Below are positions 5,701-6,831 of a stretch of 6,831 nucleotides of DNA, in pieces. The DNA comes from Pseudomonadota bacterium (GTDB taxonomy: Bacteria > Pseudomonadota > Gammaproteobacteria > Burkholderiales > Thiobacillaceae). The stretch spans positions 1-6,831 of the forward strand of contig JAJZRT010000204.1 in NCBI GenBank assembly GCA_021802595.1, written 5' to 3'. The first letter of the stretch is position 1, and each line of letters opens with the position of its first letter. A program made the position numbers and the translations under genes. The notes beneath the pieces were generated by a model. That model was given only the letters and a program-made list of their open reading frames with translations, ran no database searches and had not been told where the DNA came from.

Positions 5701-6143
5701 GAGCCCCCACGCCGGTTCTTCACCCGGCTGAGAAGCATCTTGCAGTTGACCTTGACGACATGGCGGCGCGAAAACAGATTTCTACGGACGAAGTCCTCCA
5801 GCGCCGTGTTGTCTTCGGTCAGGGTGTGGATATGCAGGCTGGTCATGTCGCTCATGATGTAGAGGCTTCTGACCTCGGGTTGCCGGGCCAGGTCTTCGGC
5901 GACCATTTCGATCCCCTGCGGATCGACCTCGACGTCGAAGAACGCCGACACGGTGGTGCCGACCTTCTCGGGGTTCACGATGACCGTGAATTTTTCGATG
6001 ATGCCGTCCTCGATCAGGCGCTGCACCCGGTCGCGGGCATGCACCCGGGAAATGCCCAGCTCGCGGGCGATGTCGGCAAAGCTCTTGCGGCCGTCGTCGA
6101 CCAGCATGGCAAGGATTTTCTGATCCAGATCGTTCATGGGCAT
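5691..6143 (-). CDS. Lrp/AsnC-family transcriptional regulator
   Basis: A 150-residue regulator of normal length for the family. The start MPMNDLDQ at 6143 is chosen over the Met at 6137 because AAAGGA (6151-6156 on the minus strand) is 7 bases upstream. Residues about 4-60 are the winged helix-turn-helix (LDQKILAMLVDDGRKSFADI, ELGISRVHARDRVQRL, EDGIIEKFTVIVNPEKVG). Residues about 65-140 are the RAM/AsnC ligand-binding and oligomerisation domain (SAFFDVEVD, RSLYIMSDMTSLHIH). Such proteins bind DNA as dimers or octamers and usually sense an amino acid or related metabolite. The gene lies 11 bases after the permease gene and its ribosome binding site touches that gene's stop codon, so the two are probably translationally coupled. 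The last few residues (GGSRI) and the stop overlap the IS30 remnant, so the original C-terminus may have been altered. The ligand is unknown. Confidence 0.95.
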   Translation of the reverse strand: MPMNDLDQKILAMLVDDGRKSFADIARELGISRVHARDRVQRLIEDGIIEKFTVIVNPEKVGTTVSAFFDVEVDPQGIEMVAEDLARQPEVRSLYIMSDMTSLHIHTLTEDNTALEDFVRRNLFSRRHVVKVNCKMLLSRVKNRRGGSRI

Positions 6144-6154
6144 CGCGCCGTCCT

Positions 6155-6831
6155 TTACATCAACACGTTCCACAGCATGCGCAGCGAGATCGCCAGGACG
6201 ATCGCGCCAAAAATCCGCTTGAGCCGTTTGACCGGCAGGTCGTGCGCCAACCGGACGCCGAGCGGCGCCGTCGGAATGGCCGCGCCGGCGATCGCCGCCA
6301 ACGCGGGCAGCGACACGTAGCCCACGGTTCCGGGCGGCAACAGCGCATGGCCCCACCCGGACAGCACGAAGCCCGCCGTGCCGAACAGCGCGATCGGGAA
6401 GCCCAGCGCGGTGGAGATGGCGATGGCGCGCTTGAGGTCGAGGTTGCAGGCGTGCAGGAAGGGGACGGTGATGTTGCCGCCGCCGATGCCGAGCAGCGCC
6501 GAGAGCGAACCGACGCCGAGGCCGACCCCCCACAGGCCGCCGCGGCCGGGCAGCCGCCAGTGCGCCGCGGGCTTCCAGTCGAGGATGAACTGGATGCCGA
6601 CCAGGAGCAGGAAGACGGCAAAGAATCCCTTCAGGATCGATGCCGGGATGAACCCCGCCAGGTAGCCGCTGACGAAACCGCCCAGCAGCGTGGCCGGGGC
6701 CAGCAGGCGCACCACCGGCCAGTCGATGGCGCGGCGTCTATGCTGCGCCCAGATGGCCGACATCGAGGTGAACACGATGGCGGCCAGCGAGGTGCCGATG
6801 GCCAGGTGGGGGACGATCTCCGGCGGCAGGT
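6155..6831 (-). CDS. TauE/SafE-family membrane permease (5' partial)
   Basis: The frame is open to the window edge at 6831, so the start is missing; 224 residues are visible, ending with TAA at 6157-6155. The GTG at 6775 is internal (...GTSLAAIVFTSMSAIW), since the conserved sequence continues upstream of it. The visible part has about six or seven hydrophobic membrane segments, including TLLGGFVSGYLAGFIP, GFFAVFLLLVGIQFIL, the glycine-rich LLGIGGGNITVPFL, a STALGFPIALFGTAGF segment and FGAIVLAISLRML near the end. The HLAIGTSLAAI...H-RRR-AIDW start and the GIGGG motif are typical of the TauE/SafE (formerly DUF81) family. These inner-membrane proteins are implicated in moving sulfite, sulfonates or organic acids; the substrate here cannot be told. 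It is followed by the Lrp/AsnC gene, which may regulate it. Confidence 0.93.
   Translation of the reverse strand, partial: LPPEIVPHLAIGTSLAAIVFTSMSAIWAQHRRRAIDWPVVRLLAPATLLGGFVSGYLAGFIPASILKGFFAVFLLLVGIQFILDWKPAAHWRLPGRGGLWGVGLGVGSLSALLGIGGGNITVPFLHACNLDLKRAIAISTALGFPIALFGTAGFVLSGWGHALLPPGTVGYVSLPALAAIAGAAIPTAPLGVRLAHDLPVKRLKRIFGAIVLAISLRMLWNVLM

Noticed and set aside
5484..5702. A 72-residue + strand frame
   Set aside because: Most of it is antisense to the IS30-family transposase remnant, which explains the sequence better.

Overview
The window is about 6.8 kb of chromosomal-looking DNA from a GC-rich proteobacterium. A betaproteobacterium is the best guess. The hints are strong C/G preference at third codon positions in most genes, a PEP-CTERM exported protein, a TauE/SafE transporter next to an Lrp/AsnC regulator, and a stand-alone LuxR-type regulator. 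No ribosomal marker is present, so genus is not claimed. Both edge genes are cut by the window.

Layout. (1) 1-1128 (+): the 3' part of a gene for a two-module VOC protein. Its C-terminal half carries the His/His/Glu metal triad typical of 4-hydroxyphenylpyruvate dioxygenase (HPPD) relatives. (2) 1226-1519 (+): a small unrecognised 97-residue protein with a good ribosome binding site. The gap 1520-1690 holds no gene, only weak stem-loops. (3) 1691-2809 (-): a LuxR-type regulator with a GAF/PAS-like N-terminal half, transcribed divergently from (4) 2979-3710 (+): a secreted DUF1566-type protein with a PEP-CTERM sorting tail. Their shared intergenic region holds two tandem 12-bp dyads of form ACCC-N4-GGGT whose starts are exactly 20 bp apart, the best operator candidate in the window. 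(5) 3769-5367 (+): a probable lipoprotein with a long coiled-coil middle. Its codons are visibly more AT-rich than those of its neighbours, suggesting separate acquisition. (6) 5368-5571: about 200 bases with no convincing gene, but with several inverted repeats, including an interleaved A-B-A'-B' arrangement that could form a pseudoknot. (7) 5572-5700 (-): the last 42 codons and stop of an IS30-family transposase, a decayed insertion-sequence remnant that abuts and overlaps the 3' end of (8) 5691-6143 (-): an Lrp/AsnC-family regulator. This lies 11 bases downstream of (9) 6155-6831 (-): a TauE/SafE-family membrane permease missing its start. Genes 8 and 9 look like an operon.

How they fit together. 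The LuxR-type regulator probably controls the divergent PEP-CTERM gene, itself, or both. The lipoprotein gene lies 58 bases after the PEP-CTERM gene on the same strand and could be co-transcribed, but its composition suggests a different history. The stretch from about 3711 to 5700 (AT-richer lipoprotein gene, structured noncoding DNA, IS30 remnant) reads as an accessory insertion between the PEP-CTERM locus and the permease-regulator operon. No complete mobile element, CRISPR array, tRNA or rRNA was found. I do not see a complete new multi-gene system here. The most novel candidates are the tandem dyads and the lipoprotein with its structured downstream region.
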